64,000 bases of DNA from Clitopilus passeckerianus (Eukaryota; Basidiomycota; Agaricomycetes; Agaricales; Entolomataceae): the NCBI GenBank assembly GCA_944990035.1, contig CALYLX010000127.1, positions 434,001 through 498,000 on the forward strand, given 5' to 3'. Both the position numbers and the translations under genes were made by a program. Position 1 is the stretch's first letter; the number at the start of each line of letters is the position of its first letter. The notes under the pieces were generated by a model. The model made no database searches. It saw only the letters and a program-made list of their open reading frames with translations, and was not told where the DNA came from. This document shows positions 24,111-37,190 of this stretch, piece after piece.

Positions 24111-24341
24111 GCCGCCTGAGCGTGTGACGTAGTTGGGGAGAGTCAGTTGTGATTAGAGTGCCGTTATTATTGGGCTCACAAAGGAAGTACCCCCATTTGC
24201 CGCCGAGAATTGATTATCACTCGGATGCGCCTGAGCGCGTGGCGTAGTTAGGGAGAATCAGTTGTGATTAGAGTGCCTTGATCATTGCACTCACAAAGAA
24301 AGGACCCCACTCTGGCACTGGCTTTTTCTCATCACTCGAAC
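24111..24341 (-). repeat. 115-bp tandem duplication of an intron-exon unit in the subtilase
   Basis: Two copies with a period of 115 bp share GTTGTGATTAGAGTGCC and the flanking CCTGAGCG and ATCACTCG words. Each copy contains a donor-bearing exon end (GPFF in one, GTSF in the other) plus the following intron. Only one copy keeps the catalytic serine. Confidence 0.75.
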
Positions 24342-25850
24342 CCGACTTTGCCCCCGTAGATTGATCATCGAGGTGCGTTGCACTCACGATACCATCGCCA
24401 GGAGCGAACAAGTCAACAATGGAACCATAGTTCGAGTGGGACCATTTTGTATCTTCGAAAGTGGATGCACCGACCCAGATGACGCTGTTGATATGGTGCC
24501 GATCCGACTCTGGGATACCGTCCAGCTTCCACCGTTCATGTGTGGCCACCTGTTCGCCCTTATTTCCCGCCGCTATCTAACCGTGATAAATAAGCTATCA
24601 TTAAGAGAGGGTAAATGAAGTGCGGGCATACCACCACATGGATTCCCGCTTTGATAAGCTAATTCGGACGAAGGCGCTGGTAATGAGAAGATACATTCGC
24701 AGAGGAAGCCCAAGATCTTACGTCGATTATGGTTTGAGTCTTCTCGAGCCCATCTCCAGAGCGAGCCGATATATTCACTACGGCAGGGCGAGGCCCCTCG
24801 ATGATTTCCTGTTTTTCCTGCTCGCTTGCAGCTTTATCCACTGGGCCGGCGGGGTCGCTAAGGAAGATTTTTCAGCCGGGGAATGACAACGGTGAGATCA
24901 TTTCTGACATAAAACTGGCACTAGAAGGTCTCGTCAATCAGGACCGCATTTATTGAGGGAACCGGGGAGGCAATACGTACCCCACGCGCCAGGCGATTTC
25001 AGCATGCTTTACGATGTCAATAAATTATCCGTCAAATTACGACGGTGTGAAAACCACCGTTTTTACATACCTTCGCGACGCCAAAAGTATTACCTGCGGC
25101 TATTGCGCTACAGTTGGAGCAGATAGTATTATATCTCTTCGAAAGCTGGGAGATGGAATACGTACGCAACAACAGTTCCATGGTCCTCACTGACTATAGA
25201 GTCATGATGCTGAATACGGGATTCAAGCTTAAATTTATTATGACCATGGATGGTCGTAAGTCACGTCAGTGGGATCCGACCGTAAGGGTTTTCCAAACCC
25301 TACCTCCTCCAGCACCGGAACTCGACGGCCTGCGTGAAATACGTCAACCGCATGAATTTCAATGGTCGTCGGACAATTCAACTTACCTTCACCATTAATA
25401 GTCCATTTAGGTGGCGCCGACTAAATGGTTCTCGTCACGGTTGTATGGGTGAGGACATCAAAACTCGCGTACCTTCTTAAATTGAACCTAGCCGAGGATG
25501 GATGATAGTTAGTGTCAATGGTAGTTAACGGCAAGGATGTTTCCAAGTCATACATGAGACGTTCGAATCGCTGGGTGAGATCCATCAGCTGCATGAACAT
25601 CAGTGTTTGTCTGGTAATTCAGACGTACGGTCATCTAACAGAGCCCATAGTAAGTACCTGTGTCACAACAAGACAATCAAATGAGAGAAAATTGGGCCAC
25701 ATACCGAAGACATAGATTGTAACATCTTTTCCACATGCATTCGCATCGTAGCGGTAAGGACCGGAAACGTACGGGCCTGTCCGGCCTTTAAGCTCAGGAT
25801 CCAGGGGACCATCTGAGGTAAGCCTAGCAACACCCCATGGTGCATTTGTC

Positions 25851-26934
25851 CTACAGGGACAAATTCGGATGCGTTACCGTATTGGAAGATGGTAAATAAT
25901 CACACTTACTGTGTTGTGGGCTTTCGTTCATGTGGGGACATCTTTGAGGTGGTGCTAGTATTCTCAACCGAGTTGTACTACCTTTTTATTGTTTGTCGGA
26001 TGGAGAGTCCATTGGCCCTCCTGTCGATCTTAAGATTACTGGAACAACAACCACACACCTCAGGCTCCATCATCACCAGACCCCAACGTGTGTTCGATTT
26101 GGAGTTGTCACATCGTCTCCGGCGATTTCATTTCACCTTGTCGCCCAGTGTGGCCTAGCTCATGATGATAAGCCATGCATGTTCAGAGCGGATCCACCGT
26201 TGACAGGAAGTAAGTGACAGCTGATTTCCTGTGTTCCTACCAAGCAATATTTGAACTGTACGAAAACGGGGGTTTCCAGAAACAGGGGGTTTGGGAAGAT
26301 GGACGTTAGAAAGGCGTGCTCCGTTATGTTATTATGTCACTAATCGACGATCGATGATCTTTGGGGCCATGACCTTCCCTCGCACTTTCAAGGGGTGCTC
26401 ACGTTCGTACGTGCGGTTAGAATACTGAGCTCAGTGAGATATATCACGTAGAATTGTATCAGGAATGAAGAAGCCCGGATACGCGGCTTATAGTCAGCAT
26501 TCAATTGAGTTTCTACGAACTACTGCCGTCAAACTGCGCCTCGAATAGACCAGTCTATGGCACTTCATTAACATTGTTTGACGTTTAGTAGCCGGTGTTC
26601 CACCTAAGTCAGCTCCGTCAGTGAACGACACTGGTAAGCGGGACAGTCGGTATGAATCTAAGGTTAACGCACCTCTAGAGTACATCTAACGGGATGTGCA
26701 TGTTTGCTTTTTGAGCTCTAGAGGAGTTTTGCAAGAGTCATCCAGAAGCGGGGCGTTATTGGGTCGTAGTGACATCAGCCAAACAGGCGATGCCTGATAA
26801 TCGATAACCGCTAGCGCTGATCGTGATCCATCAGAACAAGGCGACACTTCCTCGTTCACCATTATCCTTTCTTTCCTCCCTCTACCCTCTCAACGCCTCT
26901 CAACGCCCGCGGGATAAAATATACTGGGCATCGG
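25851..26934. other. Upstream of subtilase relic
   Basis: May contain degraded signal-peptide and inhibitor exons of the subtilase; none could be assembled with confidence. No other gene seen. Confidence 0.3.
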
Positions 26935-27966
26935 GGACGGTCATGAGTCTTCCTCAAGTCCTCATTGTTTGTCGGGCTTCTCAACATCTTCTAGAACAGG
27001 TGGTGCTGACGTTGACGTTCAGACATGTTCTGGGAATTAATGTGATTTGGAAAGTAGTGCCTACTTGGAGGCATATCAATTATCCAAGCTCGGTCCCACT
27101 AGCCGAACCGCCATCATTGGGATTGACAGAACTACCGCTGAGAGAGATGCTCGAAATGCGGCTAAGTCTCTGGCCATTCTGGAAGCCTCTTCTCTGGTAA
27201 TCTCCGAAGTGGGACTATCGACCCTCTGTCCAAGGTGAAACTATTAGTCTATTAACATCCATGTACTTCTGTGTGCTGCCAGGCTCCTATAACCATCAAC
27301 TCACTGCCACTCGCACGTTTCGGAGGTCCCCGAAGCATCCCCCAAAATGGCTGGTGAGCGGCGCGAGTGGCTAGTTATAGGAGTCTGCCCCAATACTAGT
27401 AAAAGAATGCAATGCTGGTCCAGCCTGAGCCTTCATGCAATCCCCCCGGTAGGAATGGAATGATACGACTCGCATTAAGCCATTTGGATTGGGAGAAGTA
27501 CCTGCACGCCTGGCAACTGTCTCGTGTCACCAGCATTGGGCCGATTAGACCGAAGAATCACAGCAACTGTATTATCACGCAATGGCGCCAGCAGCGAGGA
27601 ACTTAACAATACCCGCCCGGGGCGGACCGAAATTACCATTGTAGGTGCCTACAACTTTGGTGGTCTGGATTTCCATGATTTCATGCGCACTTGGTAACCC
27701 ATCGACAACCGAAGTGTTCAGGAGGTGACTTCGTCCCGCATGCAAAAGAATAAATGAGTCACCTCGTCGTTTAATGGGCCATTCCCTCGATTTTACGTCG
27801 GTTTCTTTCATATACAGAAGTAGATACCAGGTTCATCTATGCTGCTTGCTTTCTTAATATCGACATTACCTAGAGAATGGTCATAAACCGATCGGTCCAT
27901 CGGTGTAATTCATATTGAATCTATCAGATGAGTTGAGAAAATGATATCGAATCTTTTGACGACAAT
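26935..27966. repeat. Right copy of duplicated segment, non-oxidase part
   Basis: Homologous to 20866-22000. The plus strand holds a frame with TSRTAIIGIDRTTAERDARN (27092 region) of no family I recognise, spliced or truncated. The rest is 3' flank of the FAD oxidase. Confidence 0.5.
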
Positions 27967-29703
27967 TTACCGATCCGGATCATACTTGAGATAGGTTTCC
28001 TTAAGAAACTCATATTCCCCGTAGGTTGCAAAGCAGTTTTGGCCTGCGTCAGATTCTCCAAGGTAAAGAGGAATTCCAGCCGACGGCGGGATGCTACTCA
28101 ACCAATCAGCAACACTCGACGTATACACGGCCTGGCAACATACCTCTGCATCAACAAGTTTCTACCCTTTTCGTGATCAGCGGTCATTTCCGTCACGGAA
28201 GCTTTGAACTGGCTTTTGAAGAGCAGAAGGCCATAGGAACCGTCAGGGGGATCTATTACATTTCCTCCCATCCTTCGGCCGGCTTCGATCTGGGATTGCG
28301 CAATTGGGGTAAATGCAAGTGCCGTATTGTCAAGGTCCTCAATGAACGAATTCGAGTAGTTCTTGAATTTGTGAAAGGCGTCCAGATAAGCTGAGACGTC
28401 TGGATAAAGAGAAGAGCCTCCAAACGCTTGTCCGTAACCATGTTGTGCGGGAATACCAAGCTTGACCATGGCATCGAAATAGCTTGTCGGTTCCAGAGAC
28501 TGGAATACCGATGGGATCGCGAGTAATTCGCCATAGAGGTGCGCAGGTAGTGAGGTCCCGTGGTAGAGAATGGAGGCACCGTGAACGCCCTTCATCGAGT
28601 CTCCTATACTTATGTAAGATAGGGCCACAAGGAGTGCTGCAGAATTGATTAGAGTCGATAGGGTGCAAGCAAGAGCCTGAACAAACCTGCTTTTGGATCA
28701 TCAACATTCTGCACGAAATTCGCTGTGGCGCGAACAAGGTCTTCCGTGGATGTTTCAGGATACTGGAGAGAGGCTTCGTAAACGAAGTGGCACACCAAAT
28801 ACCCGACCTACCATGATGAATCCACCAAACCAGTCTTTGTCCTCTTTTGTCCCAACGTCAGCCGTGTGCACTTCATATCGCGTGACGATTCCGAATCTGT
28901 TACCACCTCCTTTCAATGCCTTAAAGAGGTCGCTGTATTGGTTGGAAGCGGTTGCAGTTATGAGCTCTCCTGTAACCAGGACGACGTCGAGTTCCTTGTA
29001 GGTATCTGAAGAGAAGCCATATTCCCCAGCGAGATAGCTGATCCCACCTCCAAGTAGTAGTCCGGTCCCAACATCTCTGTAATTGAGAACATCGTGATGA
29101 GGAAGTCTAATGGGAACCATGCAGTTATTGACTTACGGAACACGACCCCCAACTGGAGCTACGCCATAGGGTTCTACAGCGGCGATTGCTTCTCCCCAAC
29201 GAACTCCTGGTTGCAAGGTAATGGTTCTGGTAGACTCATCATATGATACATCCCTCATGTGCGAGAACACAATCAAGATGCCATTGTTTACACTATATCG
29301 GGAGGGATTAGCGAATCTACAAGCTGGGAAGAGACGTGGACACGTACTTGTTCCAGTCTAGCATTGCACTATGACTTCCTGCTTGCACCGCATACCGGAT
29401 CTTACTGTCGTATATCTCCCGCATGGCGGTTTGAACGTGACCGGCTTCGTGAGGATACACAACGCATGCAGGGCGTTGGAAGGTATTGAAGAGGTTCCAT
29501 GCATTGGTAACGGTAGCTTGATACTCTTGTCCTTCCCATTTCAGGATATCTGTACCAAGGCTAGTGCGTAGTCGAGAACAAGCACGGGCAGAGGGAGAGA
29601 AGTTCCCCGAGGCCAGATAACTGAGGACGGCAAGGCCATAAGTTATGGCCTGGGGTAGTTGAGGAAACAGCATGTTTTCTGCACTGAATGGAACGAGATG
29701 CAT
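27967..29703 (-). CDS. FAD-linked oxidase (PCMH/berberine bridge enzyme-like)
   Basis: Six exons (29703-29348, 29292-29137, 29076-28812, 28762-28687, 28636-28144, 28096-27967) give 491 residues. The N-terminal part is the VAO/PCMH FAD-binding domain: a YAVQAGSHSAM histidine loop in the place where covalent flavin attaches in relatives, QPGVRWGEAIAAVEPYG, VPDVGTGLLLGGGISYL and KGGGNRFGIVTRYEV. The C-terminal part is the substrate and BBE-like region ending YEFLKETYLKYDPDR. Enzymes of this class oxidise sugars or secondary metabolites and release hydrogen peroxide, usually outside the cell. A TTAAAAA box lies only about 20 bp before the first ATG, so translation probably begins at the second in-frame ATG (29673), which opens into a better signal peptide. 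A truncated copy sits at 22086-22663. The substrate cannot be told from sequence. Confidence 0.85.
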
Positions 29704-30245
29704 TCCTGCTTTTTAAGCCTACGACGAGGCCGGCCATGGAGACCTTAGTACATCTGCATGACAATGCTTGACAGTTCTTTACGGAGGGTGGAGGGGTGTC
29801 GAGCTCGCTAAATGGTGCCCACCCACAGTCCTTGCGAAAACAGAAAGGTGCATTCATGAGAGAGGGGGTATTCGTCCTAGTGAGTATGCTTGAAATGGTG
29901 GCTCGTAAGACCGACACCACAAGTCTAAAATTTAATTGCCACAATTTGATTAAATATCCACAGAAAGGTCCATGTAGGTTAGCTAGAATGAACGTAACAC
30001 GCCCACCAAGTAGGAATAAGCGGCGAAAGGTCATGTCCAACCGCCTCCTCCATAATCAGCTCTGTGCGTACATAGCCATGAAACCAGGGTGGTTTCCCGC
30101 CGTCGTGGTCGCGAAGAAATAGAGAGAACATGATGTAAACAGTGTGACGTCTGTGACAAACGCGTCTTTTTCCCCAAACGGAACCACTTGCACTCACCGT
30201 CGTGTCTTGTTGACACTGTCGCTGTCGTCGTCGGCGTCCTCAACC
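29704..30245. other. Divergent promoter region
   Basis: Shared upstream region of the FAD oxidase (minus) and NDC1 (plus). Upstream ATG at 30144 is in frame with NDC1 but lies in a poorly conserved lead; see the NDC1 entry. Confidence 0.45.
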
Positions 30246-32621
30246 ATGGCCAGCGCAGCAGCACCTTCAACACCAGCGAGGGCGATACAAACACAACTAA
30301 AAACGAGATCTTCTCCTCCCATACCACCCTCCTCACGAGTTTATGACCCGATTGTGAAGTCAGTTCTTCGCCATCGACTCACGAATAGTGTTTTCCTTTA
30401 TTCTGCTTTGTATACATGGGCTGTGGCATCTACTTGGGAATTTTGGGAAAGGAGTGGTGACTCTACCGGTACCAGCTCACTCGTGCCGTTCTTGCCAACG
30501 ACACTGTTGAAAGCAGGCGTTGGGTGGATTGCTGGCGCTGTTCCTGCAATCGTGTTGCGGAAGCTGTATCTTTCTCGTACGTCCCATCTGCCACTCAATT
30601 TCGTTTTTCTCCTATAACTCCTCCATTTTTACAGCAACAAGAATCAATTCTGTGACTCGCACTGGTCTGGTGAAAGCTGGCCTCTCGCAGTCACAAACAC
30701 CTCGAGTGGTATTCACTTATGCAACATCTGCCATCGTTGCCCTTCATGTCAACGTTATCACGGTATACGCTGCCGACTCACACATATACTCTGACCCAAA
30801 ACTTGCGCCCTTTGTGAGGTCAAGGTATGTCTAGCTTCTTTTGTCTGGCAAGGATAATCCACTAAGAATTTCACAGGAAACACCCCTACTACCTTAATGG
30901 ACGCTTCCTCTTCCTTCTGCTCTCTCAGATACTCGTGGCTATTAGTTTCTGCTTCCGAAATATCACAGCAGACCGCTTTTCCTTTCCATGGAAGTCATCG
31001 ACTACTGTATGTTTTCTGCTGCCTGCAAGTGCTTGGCAGCCAAACTGAACTATCGAGCAGCATCCGAAGGTTATTCATTTTATTGCAGTGGCGATTGTTG
31101 CTTTGTGTTGGAGCACAGTAGGCTTGTTGGCCTCAGGCGTACTTTTCAGCGTTGCAAGGCTCATCCTACCCATACTCTACAAACTTCCTATCCTCCCGCA
31201 TTTCCTCCGCCCTTTCACTGCCCACTTCCTCCGGGGATCCTTCACTTTCTTCCTTCCGCTCTTCCATATCCCCCTAATCTTCCGGGCATGGTTCTTGGCA
31301 TTCACGACCATTTCTACCTGGGAGTTTGCAAACGTCTTCTTTGAGACCTGTATTCAACAGGTTTGTCTATTTCTTCCTTATATAATTTCTCCAACTAACT
31401 ATCCCTCAAGCCAGTTACTGTCGCATCGTCATCAGCTGAACCAGATGTAGCACTAGCTGCCGGCGTCTCTTCACCAGACCTCGTCTTCCGCTTCTACGCA
31501 TACCTGGAGCTCCAAAAGCTTGCAGCAGAGGATACCAGCTCATCGAAAACGCTTCGAGGAAACATCTTCAACGACCAAAAACATACCCCAAGCCTGTGGA
31601 GCCAACTTGCTCGAGAGAGTCTCCTCCAGCTCGGCCGTGACTACCAACTGTTCCTCCGCCGTGGCCTTCCCGAGCCTGCGGCAGCACCTGCCCCAGCGCC
31701 TGCTCCCACTGCTGCAGGCCCAAAGTTCGATTCGACACCAATCTCTCTCATCAAGACCTCCGTGTTCAAGCAAAACAAACCTTCTCCGATGTCCAATGTT
31801 ATTACGTCTCTTGGGTCAGACGGTACCCTGGCTCAAGCACTGGATGAAGGCGCAGAAGCTGCTCACATTCCCCAAATCTTCAAGTCTGTCGAGCAAACCG
31901 TTATGCCGCCTTCTGCGACCGAGGCCATCAGCAAGAGTGTAGCCGTTACGATGTCGCCTAGCATCGTCACGCAGGTCAAGGAGCAAATCACAGCTTCTGT
32001 GAAAGGTGCTGTGGACAAGTATGCGCCAGCTGTCGTGAGGAAAGGCTTAGCGAGGTCCAAGGTTTGGTGGACCAGGGAGAGGGTGAACAAGTTCGTTCAG
32101 TCGACTTTGCCACACCTCGAGCTTGATCTGGCAGTTATTGATGGTTGGTGGCTTCTTTCGTTATCTGTGGAGCGTTGGTGGCTAATTGGTTCCCCGTGTA
32201 GTCCTCTCCCATATGGTTTGCGCATCATTATCTGAAGACAAGTACGGTGTCGTCCAGCGTGATATACCGAAGATCATCGAAGCTCTGGTGTCATTCCGGT
32301 CGGTCGTTGGGGAATACCGAGTCGAAGTGAAAGGGAAATACGTCCCTCCGTCAGCGGACAAGGAATTGACAAAAGAAGAGATTGCGGATAGTGAGACGCT
32401 GCGCGACGAAGTCAACGCTGCTGTCGAGACGCTGGGGCTGGTGGAAGCTGGTAAGTTGTTCCTGCCAGCCAGGAGAAATGTACCTGATTGTTAATTTTGC
32501 AATTGCAGGACTGACGGAGGGGATCTCGAGGATTGTGCGGACGTTCGGGCCAAAACTCTCGGCGTTCAGGTTCCCGCCTAGGATAGCGCAGCAGCTACAG
32601 GCATTCGTAGACTACTGCTGA
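30246..32621 (+). CDS. NDC1: Nucleoporin NDC1
   Basis: Seven exons (30246-30576, 30635-30824, 30877-31006, 31070-31360, 31411-32143, 32202-32450, 32509-32621) give 678 residues. NDC1 is a multi-pass membrane nucleoporin that anchors nuclear pore complexes and, in fungi, spindle pole bodies in the nuclear envelope. The first 320 or so residues contain about six membrane spans, including SVFLYSALYTWAVASTW and the conserved FRAWFLAFTTISTWEFANV segment near the last span. The C-terminal half is soluble and helical with a Pro/Ala linker. The start at 30246 was chosen over an in-frame ATG at 30144 because it has a good context (ACCATGG) and begins the conserved part. All introns are 50-64 nt. The gene begins the compact intact core of the window. 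Confidence 0.85.
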
Positions 32622-33130
32622 TGTTCTATCTAGTAAGAATGATGCTTGATATTTATAAACTCGCGCATTCTTGATTTCGTTTTACCTGGACTCGTCCAGC
32701 GCTCGCCCAGCCACGTTCCAGGCATACTCTAACGCTTGTTTGGAGCAAAAGCTGAGCGCTGATCGATCCGCTGATCCCCTTTGATGCTAACAAAGCCTAA
32801 CTTGAACATGATCGGGCCCTACAATTCGATAGCCACAGTTTCATGAAGTGTCAAGTGCTGAGAATCGACCCTGGGAGCCGTGCTAAAACCCCAAATTAGC
32901 ACCCCTTATCATGCGTTTGTTGAGAAACCAATCAAGCAAAAGCCGACTTTCGGTTTGTAGCCGCTGGTTGTCACCATATTTCCGCTGAGTCATCATGTTT
33001 TCTACGCAAATTTGTGTGGAGAGCTCCTCCTTCATCAGTATGCACCTGAGAAATCGAAGATACCGTGATGAGCGCCTGCCATCCCTCCGGCGAAGCAAGC
33101 TAACGGTGCCACCGGTTATCGCACCTTGGC
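32622..33130. other. Intergenic between NDC1 and GT90 gene
   Basis: Short 3' and 5' flanks; nothing else recognised. Confidence 0.45.
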
Positions 33131-35253
33131 ATGTTACTACCACGTAGGACGATACGTTTGTTCTGGCTAGCTGCAGTTTCCGTCGCTGCAGTCTTTTTCT
33201 CCGACTTTCTTCGCGATGCTCTCAAGGCCGCGTTCGATTCTGGTGTCCGACATACGCGTCGACAGTCCAAGGACCTGCCATTGTGCAAACCCTTATATGG
33301 CGCCGAAGATTGGTTGGAAGCAAAGCAGGTGAAGAAGCGGCCCACGTTGGAGAAGCATTTGTACAAGCAGGATGGCTTGCTGGAAGTCAACGAGCATGGA
33401 CCCCACCCGATCTACGAGCTCATCTCGCGAGCCGAAGCAGCCTGGCAGGAAAAGCTGGCCCGCTCTAGTAAAACCCTGTCAGACGCTGTACGGGAGTACA
33501 GACGCAGATATCATCGTGCGCCACCTCGTGGATTTGACCTCTGGTACGCTCACCTTCAAATTCGCCTATCTCAGTGCTAACATGCCAACTAGGTGGGATT
33601 ACGTTGTGAAGCATAATGTCAGACTTCCGGACGAATACGACAGTATTCATCAAGACTTAGAACCGTTTTGGGGGGTTGAACCACAGGAGCTGTTGGGCAC
33701 TCAGAAAGCACTAGAGAAAAAGATCGATTCGTATACCATCGGGAAGAACGAAACAGGCCGTGTTGGCGTCGTAACTTACGCCTTCGAAGAGGGGAGGTAT
33801 AAACAGCTGATATGGGGTTCAACTGCCATCATCGAGCTATTGAAGGAAGTGGAAGACAAACTTCCACCTTTTCGGGCTGTGATCTCTCCTCACGACGGCC
33901 CTAGCCGAGTGACCGACTACGGGGTCAAAGCGACCACCCTGGAGGCTGCCATTACACGATCCTGTGAGTTCAACGTTACATGCTCGGTTTCTTCAGTTTG
34001 CTGATAGTTCCCGCAAAGATGTCAGCCGACAGGATCTGCCTCAGATCAATGATTTCGGATGGGCCGCTGCATGCCCACCAAGCTCCCCAGCACGTCGCAA
34101 GAAACTCAACCTCGACATTCCCCCACCTCTCCCCGAACACAAAATGTTTATCCACGACCACCGCGCTTCCATGAATCCCTGCCAGCACCCAGAACTCTTC
34201 CATTACCATGGTCAATTCCTCTCGCACGACTATGGACCCGCACCACAGAAAGAAATGATTCCCGAATTCGCGTACTGCTCGACGATGCTTCATCACGACA
34301 TCCGCATCCCGACGCCATATGGATGGGTCGAAGACGTCGAACCACGGTCTGCTGATCCACCCTGGGACGAGAAGCTCGATGAGAGGCTGCTATGGCGAGG
34401 ATCGAACACGGGGATATTTCATGCTGAACATATCCGGTGGCAAAACGCGCAGAGGGATTATCTCGTCAGGTTCGCGAATGAGTTGAATGGGACAACGAAG
34501 GTGTTGTTGCCGACGAAGAGGGCGAGGGATCAGCTGGATAACCCGAAGAATTTGAGGAATTCGAGGCTGAAGAGGGCGATGTTGGATATTGCGTTCGCGG
34601 GGAAACCGTTGAGCTGTGATGAACCGGTTTGCGAACGACTGAAAGCGATGTACCCCTGGAGGGAGTTTCAGAAGCAAGAAGAAGCGGGAAATTACAAGTA
34701 TGTTCTTGACGTGAGTTCCGAGCTCTTTCATTTGATCACTCCGGGACATAGACCTAATCACATTTTTTCTACAGGTTGACGGCAATGGCTGGTCAGGTCG
34801 GTTCAAGCGGCTCATCACCTCAAACTCTCTCATATTTAAAGCTACGATATATCCCGAATGGTCTGTCATTCTATACGCTCTAAACCCTACTTGTCTAACC
34901 ATGAATCTTCCCTACCAGGTATCTCGACCGCATACAACCATGGTTACACTACGTTCCGGTGCAAATCGATCTCTCGGACCTACACGACACACTCATCTTC
35001 TTCCGAGGTGACGGAAACGGAGACGGCGCACACGAACAGCTCGCGAAGAAGATAGCCGTCGCCGGACGTCAGTGGAGCAAGACATTCTGGAGGAAGGAGG
35101 ATCTAGTCGCGTATTTCTTCAGGTGTGTCGGACGTGATACAGAGTTGATGGAGAGCTGACTGGAACCCGACCCGGCGGCACAGGTTGATATTGGAGTATG
35201 CTCGGCTGATGAGTCTCGATCGTGAAGAGATGTCATACACCGAAACCAATTAA
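33131..35253 (+). CDS. CAP10-type glycosyltransferase (GT90), Golgi type II membrane protein
   Basis: Six exons (33131-33543, 33593-33963, 34019-34710, 34775-34860, 34919-35122, 35184-35253) give 611 residues. A short basic N-terminus precedes one membrane span (about residues 9-28), the layout of a Golgi type II enzyme. The GT90/CAP10 domain shows the typical motifs WRGSNTGIF, then a DGNGWSGRFKRLITSNSLIFK block, and WYLDRIQPWLHYVPVQIDLSDL. Relatives in Cryptococcus add xylose to capsule and glycolipids; in mushrooms they act on wall or secreted glycans. Exon 3 starts at an AAG acceptor (34018) rather than the nearer CAG at 33996, because only that choice keeps the frame. The product is complete and apparently functional; the exact acceptor sugar is not predictable. 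Confidence 0.85.
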
Positions 35254-37190
35254 ACTCGGGGAAGGGAAGGTAGGAAGTGGAGGGAGCAGTGGACTTAGAG
35301 CCTGGAACATTTTAGTTCTTTGGGTGGCTAAGTTCAGAGACGAGAGATGAGAAGAGGTGGATGATGCAGAATATGCACCCACTTCTTCAGGTTTTTATCC
35401 CATTTCTGTTGCTTGATACCAAAACAGCTTTCCTTGCGACTGCAGTAATATTACTGATAATGTGTACTATACAGGCCGAGAAATGAATGAATCTGACGAT
35501 CTTGTCTGCCATACAGAAAGGCGCATGATAATCATTATGGCTTGATCCCACGTGTCCATCTGACCAACGAGCACATTGGCATTCCAGCGCAGTCCAGCAC
35601 TTTTGAGGCGCTCAGCGCCCATCCCCGCATAGAGAGGATATCCCGCTCACATCGTGAACAGGCCTGAAATGGACGATACCAGGAAGCAGGCGTCGTTCAG
35701 AGTTCAGTCAAAGAAGCCTCTTAGATGATTGTTGCCCCTGGGGCATCGTTGACATCAGGACGTCGGCCAGATGCACGGTTGCGGACATTTAGCGGAGCCT
35801 CTCAGATCCAAGCCAAACTACCTGCTGCGTTCCTTGGATCGCCCATGTCTCGTGCCTCTCAGTGCTCAGAAGTCTCCTAAAAGAGGTAGCTGAGCATCCA
35901 CGAGCTGTCGAGTTGATGGTACGAGATCCGAAAAAGATCTAATGAGCATATTAGTGGTGATAGTGGGTTTTCAGTCCTGGAGGGCCCGGATCCACGAACG
36001 TGTAGAAGATATCATATGATCATTGATAGTTCGAACCTAGTACATGGAAGTCTACTTGGGTGGTGACTACTAGTCTGAGCTGAGTTATCGGCGACTCAGG
36101 GATGTAGGCCACTACGAATTCCCTGCCGGCGTGAGCGGCAATGGGTGGCGCTGTCAGTGTAAAGGAGGAATTTTGGGTGGGCTCTACTATCTATCTCTGC
36201 GCAAGATGGGAATAGGATATCAGGACAAACCACTGGAGTCTGGAGGAACTAGTTCGGGATTTTGGGAGGATATCTGAAGTCGGCATAATTCATGTTAGCC
36301 GACGTTCAATTGAGATGGCTATTCCCCCCTCCCCGACGTTTTCGACTGATGCGACGGATCAGTGAGGCTCGCGTACCCGACGAGATTAAAGAAAGAACAA
36401 GGATCTGACAATTACAGAACAACGAAGGATGATTGTGAGTTGCGGATACCAGTACGATGCCCCGACGTTGTAGGGGCGATGATTCTGATGGCGAGTCATC
36501 CGGCCTAGAAACACGGCTTGGGAGGCTGGGTTGAACCTGGGAAGTTTTCTGAGTGAAAAAACGGCGCTGAAACGCATTATTGCCTCTACCCTAAGGTATC
36601 ATGTACCGGGGTCGGGTTAAGGACAATAATACTCCAGGCAGATTGGTTAAGGGAAACAGTGATGGAGTGAGATGGTCGGTCCCACCTACCGTCATGTTAG
36701 CTCATGCCTGAAGCATCAATGCCACTCAGTTTGATATCAAAACGATATTCATGACAACACATGGCATGGCTGGCAGTTCAGGTGGTTGGCAGCAGTTGGT
36801 AGGCATGCCTTGGCAAATGGAGCGTATGGAGAGCTTCTGAACCAAAGAAATCTTTGCGGGGACCCTGTGGCAGTTTTTCCAATTCGTGAAGCCGAACCGT
36901 AGATCACCTGTGTAGGGGCATAATTTTCATCTGAACCGAGCCGGAAAGGAGTTGAGACAGTCAAAATGGAGATTGTAACCAAACCCGAAGTAACAGGTCA
37001 GACTGGTCAGGGGAATGAACCTGAAGTGGCTGGTTCAGTTCTGACCCTTACGCTCACTTGATCTTTCACCACAACGTCCTCGACAGTAACGACGAGGGGG
37101 ACGTTATAGACGACCACCAAAAGACTTAATAGCTGTTGAACGCAGTCGAAGAACAAAGAGATCCCAATAAAGCCGCCACAGCCGACAACA
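35254..37190. other. Long intergenic region without genes
   Basis: About 1.9 kb with no conserved coding. It includes the promoter of the FHA-RING gene. Confidence 0.45.

Larger units (their letters stand above)
23495..25850 (-). pseudogene. Subtilisin-like serine protease (S8, proteinase K type), disabled
   Basis: The order follows the S8 family: a TNAPWGVARL entry motif (25850 leftward), an ill-defined catalytic Asp exon, a THTTVT segment, the His motif DHGTVVAAIAAGNTFGVAK split by one intron, PAVVNIS, AGIHVVIAAGN, VGASTFEDTKWSHSNYG, FAPGDGIVSA, and the Ser motif GGTSF followed by AAPHVAGI. It ends at a TGA at 23497-23495. Most exons join in frame, many in phase 0 or 1. Lesions: an in-frame TAG at 25423-25421 between TRTI and SAPPKW, and the Asp-bearing exon cannot be assembled without a small frameshift. 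A 115-bp tandem duplication inserts an extra 51-nt exon before the catalytic Ser. The 3' introns share sequence with each other. N-terminal signal and inhibitor exons upstream of 25850 were not resolved. Confidence 0.65.

Noticed and set aside
30144..30245. Upstream in-frame ATG of NDC1
   Set aside because: The extra 34 residues are low complexity and the next ATG has the better context.
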